Source: an uncultured Clostridia bacterium (GTDB lineage Bacteria; Bacillota; Clostridia; Oscillospirales; Ruminococcaceae). Taken from it: a stretch of 64,000 nt of DNA. Positions 62,059 to 64,000 of this stretch are shown here, piece by piece. The DNA lies in the NCBI GenBank assembly GCA_944386045.1, contig CALWZO010000053.1:1-64000 (forward strand). Direction: 5' to 3'. A program made the translations under genes and the position numbers. How positions within the stretch are numbered: the stretch's first letter is position 1; every line of letters begins with the position of its first letter. The notes beneath the pieces were generated by a model. It was not told the DNA's origin. It made no database searches and was given only the letters and a program-made list of their open reading frames with translations.

Positions 62059-62613
62059 TTATTCCTCCAGCATGGCCTCGATTACTTCTTTGGCCGCGTC
62101 GTAGTCAGTCAGCCCGATGGCGGCATCATACAGATTGCCCTCGCTGTCAGCATACACGGTGGTGGGAAAACTGTTTATCCCGAACATGTAAATACCCTCC
62201 CCCATGCTGTCAAAATGGGTGGTTATGGCGTCGTATCCGTTGTCTTGCAGAAAATCCAGCACATCCTGTACAGTTTCGCTCTGGCTGTTGGCCACATTCA
62301 GAAACAGGAAGTTTACATCCTCTCCGTAATCCTTTACCAGCTGGTTAAAGTCGGCCATTTCCTCCACGCACCAGCCGCACCAGGTGCCCCAGAAGTTTAT
62401 GACTATGGGTTTTCCGCGCAGGCTGTCAAAATCAACGGTATTTCCCCGCCGGTCGGTGTACTGAAAGTTGGGAATGTTCATCCGGCCGTCACTGTCGGAA
62501 GAAATATCGTTATCCTTGTTTTGTATATAAGGCTTTATAAGACCGCCTACAATCGCCGCGACCATAAGAATTGCCAGCGACAGCAGGGCTATTTTTTGTT
62601 TGGCGTTTTTCAT
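62059..62613 (-). CDS. TlpA-like membrane-anchored thioredoxin
   Basis: 184 residues. An N-terminal helix (about 7-27) anchors an extracytoplasmic thioredoxin fold (about 45-184) with active site WGTWCGWCVEE (CxxC) and the cis-Pro region FPTTVY. It receives electrons from CcdA, encoded immediately after it, to reduce exported disulfides. Start ATG 62613 follows GGAGGTGCAG; an in-frame GTG overlapping the ribosome site is rejected. Confidence 0.92.
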   Translation of the reverse strand: MKNAKQKIALLSLAILMVAAIVGGLIKPYIQNKDNDISSDSDGRMNIPNFQYTDRRGNTVDFDSLRGKPIVINFWGTWCGWCVEEMADFNQLVKDYGEDVNFLFLNVANSQSETVQDVLDFLQDNGYDAITTHFDSMGEGIYMFGINSFPTTVYADSEGNLYDAAIGLTDYDAAKEVIEAMLEE

Positions 62614-62675
62614 CTGCACCTCCGTAAAATCTTTTTTGATTATTTTATAATCTTTGAATATTTTTTAAAGTGAGT

Positions 62676-62704
62676 TTGTCACACTTATTTTTATGTGATA
62701 TAAT
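62676..62704 (+). promoter_or_regulatory. Promoter of the PHP phosphatase gene
   Basis: TTGTCA, a 17-base spacer and TATAAT. Confidence 0.75.
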
Positions 62705-62738
62705 TTTACCATAAAATAAAGGTTAAGGAATTGAAAAA

Positions 62739-63530
62739 ATGATGAATATTTATGACTGCCACCTGCACAGCCGGCTGTCCTTTGACAGCAGGGAAGATAT
62801 GGAAAATTATGTCAGGATTGCCGTGGCCGGCGGCGACAGCCGTTTTATAACCACCGAGCACATGGACCTGGAAAGCCATTTTTCTCCCCGGCATTTTGAT
62901 ATAGTGCCGGATTTTGCCCGGCAAAGGAAGCTTTTGTCACAGCTGGCGGAAAAATATCCCATAGAAATGCTGTTTGGTGTGGAAGCCGGCTGGCGCAGGG
63001 ATATACGGGAACGAAACAGGCAGATTATATCACAAAACCCCTTTGATTTTGTGATAATGTCGGTGCATGAAAGCGAAAAGTATGATGTGTCTTTCCCGGA
63101 ATTTCGACAGGGCAGGACAGTGGACCGGTGCTATAATGAATATCTGAGCCTGGTGTGCGAAGCAGTGGAAAGTTTTGACAATTTTGACACTTTGGGCCAT
63201 ATAGATTATGTGCTGAGATATGCCGGCCATACAGACCTGGACAGACACAGCCGGCTGCTGAAGAAAATATTCCGCCGGCTGATAGAAAAGGACAAGGCGC
63301 TGGAGCTGAACACCAAGGCTTTCCCGGACCCTCAGGCGGTGGAAAGGGCCGTAAAGGCAGTAAAGCTGTATACCTCCATGGGCGGCAGAAAGTTTACCAT
63401 GGGCTCTGACGCGCACAAAACACAGTACTACAAAAACGGCTTTGAAACAGGCATACGCCTGCTGAAGGAGCACGGCGCAGACAGCCTGATGTTTTACAGG
63501 CAAAGAAAAGGCGAAAAATTGCCGCTGTAA
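62739..63530 (+). CDS. PHP-domain histidinol-phosphatase family protein
   Basis: 263 residues. PHP metal motifs: DCHLHSRLSFDS (HxH, residue 6 on), ITTEHMDLES, FGVEAGWRRDI, IMSVHESEK, GHIDYVLRYAG and TMGSDAHKTQYY. The layout matches HisJ/HisK-type L-histidinol phosphate phosphatases, but stand-alone PHP proteins also act on other phosphoesters. No other his genes are in view. AAGGAATTG precedes the ATG. Confidence 0.88.
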   Translation: MMNIYDCHLHSRLSFDSREDMENYVRIAVAGGDSRFITTEHMDLESHFSPRHFDIVPDFARQRKLLSQLAEKYPIEMLFGVEAGWRRDIRERNRQIISQNPFDFVIMSVHESEKYDVSFPEFRQGRTVDRCYNEYLSLVCEAVESFDNFDTLGHIDYVLRYAGHTDLDRHSRLLKKIFRRLIEKDKALELNTKAFPDPQAVERAVKAVKLYTSMGGRKFTMGSDAHKTQYYKNGFETGIRLLKEHGADSLMFYRQRKGEKLPL

Positions 63531-63605
63531 TGGGTAATTGTCTGTAAAGTATCTGTAAAAATACACAAAAATATAAAATTAGTACAACGAATTTTTGAGA
63601 TTTTT

Positions 63606-63611
63606 GTATAA
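63606..63611 (+). promoter_or_regulatory. -10 box of the glgB promoter
   Basis: TATAAT preceded by TTTTTG. The -35 is poor (TTTGAG-like). The leader to the ATG is about 50 bases. Confidence 0.5.
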
Positions 63612-63667
63612 TAGGCAACTTGAAAAAAATTGCGTAAATGTTTAAGATATTATAAAGGGGGTATTTT

Positions 63668-64000
63668 ATGGATTGTTTAAGCAAAGAGTACGCGGCTTTG
63701 CCTGTTTACCTGTTCAAAAAAGGCGAGCTGACCCAGGCGTATGAATTTTTCGGCAGTCACAGAACCGGAAAAAACAGATGGGTCTTCCGCGTCTGGGCCC
63801 CAAGGGCAAAAGCGGTCAGCCTGGTGGGGGATTTCAACGGCTGGCAGCCTGAGGCAAATCCCATGGAAAATATAGACGGCAGCGGCGTATGGCAGACGGA
63901 TGTAACGGCTGATATGCAGTATTGTGCGTATAAATATGCCATAACAGGCCCTGACGGCACAGTGAATATGAAAAGCGACCCCTATGCCGTGCATTTTGAA
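63668..64000 (+). CDS. glgB: 1,4-alpha-glucan branching enzyme GlgB (3' end cut by window)
   Basis: First 111 codons of glycogen branching enzyme. The N-terminal CBM48/early-set domain shows YEFFGSH, WVFRVWAPRAKAVSLVGDFNGW, NPMENIDGSGVWQ, YKYAITGPDG and KSDPYAVHFE, which are the branching-enzyme N-domain motifs. The catalytic GH13 barrel lies beyond the edge. AAAGGGGGTATTTT before the ATG at 63668 is a strong ribosome site. It is probably the first gene of a glg operon. Confidence 0.93.
   Translation, partial: MDCLSKEYAALPVYLFKKGELTQAYEFFGSHRTGKNRWVFRVWAPRAKAVSLVGDFNGWQPEANPMENIDGSGVWQTDVTADMQYCAYKYAITGPDGTVNMKSDPYAVHFE

Noticed and set aside
1..64000. CRISPR arrays, insertion sequences, prophage, tRNA genes, tmRNA
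   Set aside because: No spaced repeats, transposase or integrase motifs, cloverleaf sequences or tmRNA ends were found by reading; tmRNA/smpB would be expected after rnr but is not present.

Overview
The window looks like chromosomal core sequence of an anaerobic, spore-forming Firmicute of class Clostridia, probably an uncultured Oscillospirales-type gut or anoxic-habitat lineage. The evidence is protein similarity recognised by eye, the B. subtilis-like gene orders gdpP-rplI-dnaB and tilS-hpt-ftsH, a yaaL-bofA sporulation pair, strong GGAGG ribosome sites and TTGACA/TATAAT promoters. I see no prophage, insertion sequence, CRISPR array or tRNA gene. Genus-level placement is inference.

Layout. 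0-8.4 kb is the main accessory block: an FMN-binding lipoprotein (cut by the left edge), an M20 hydrolase and a YfcC-family carrier behind a canonical lysine riboswitch, an aldo/keto reductase with ferredoxin clusters, a second lipoprotein with a degenerate FMN-type domain, a 38-residue membrane peptide, and a second lysine riboswitch with its terminator in front of a YtcJ-like amidohydrolase. The two lysine switches lie about 2.5 kb apart and suggest a lysine-controlled salvage unit for lysine conjugates (inference). 8.4-13.7 kb holds mgtE with an unusual leader, mnmA, rnhA and RNase J. 13.8-25.8 kb is information processing: gdpP, rplI, dnaB, tilS, hpt, ftsH and a divergent two-subunit type IIA topoisomerase.

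26-35.5 kb has secG, rnr, yaaL, bofA, a GNAT enzyme, an ATC-hydrolase family gene, an mgtC-like gene interrupted by an in-frame TGA, cyclophilin, coaX, a DUF4830-like protein, a small-subunit pseudouridine synthase and a PucR-type regulator. 35.5-39.6 kb is a cell-wall/division operon: ftsE, ftsX, a coiled-coil M23 hydrolase and an S41-family protein whose catalytic Ser position is Tyr. It is followed by a small XRE regulator/zinc-ribbon cassette with twin palindromic operators and flanking near-identical terminators.

40.5-47.5 kb contains glycerate kinase, an M20 amidohydrolase, fhs, a NifS-like desulfurase and thiI. 47.5-50.7 kb is one 1073-codon ORF joining a complete CinA, a transmembrane helix, a sortase-B-like domain lacking its catalytic residues, a Ser-rich linker and a SpoIID lytic domain. 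50.7-64 kb holds threonine aldolase, two nitroreductases, RNase P RNA, a TM2 protein, an RluA-type pseudouridine synthase, a LysM/G5/M23 protein, murA, walJ, rlmH, an old yellow enzyme, a ccdA-tlpA pair, a PHP phosphatase and the start of glgB.

The most promising leads are the CinA-SpoIID fusion, the paired lysine riboswitches with unexpected targets, the SD-sequestering mgtE leader, the Ser-to-Tyr S41 protein and the TGA-interrupted mgtC gene.
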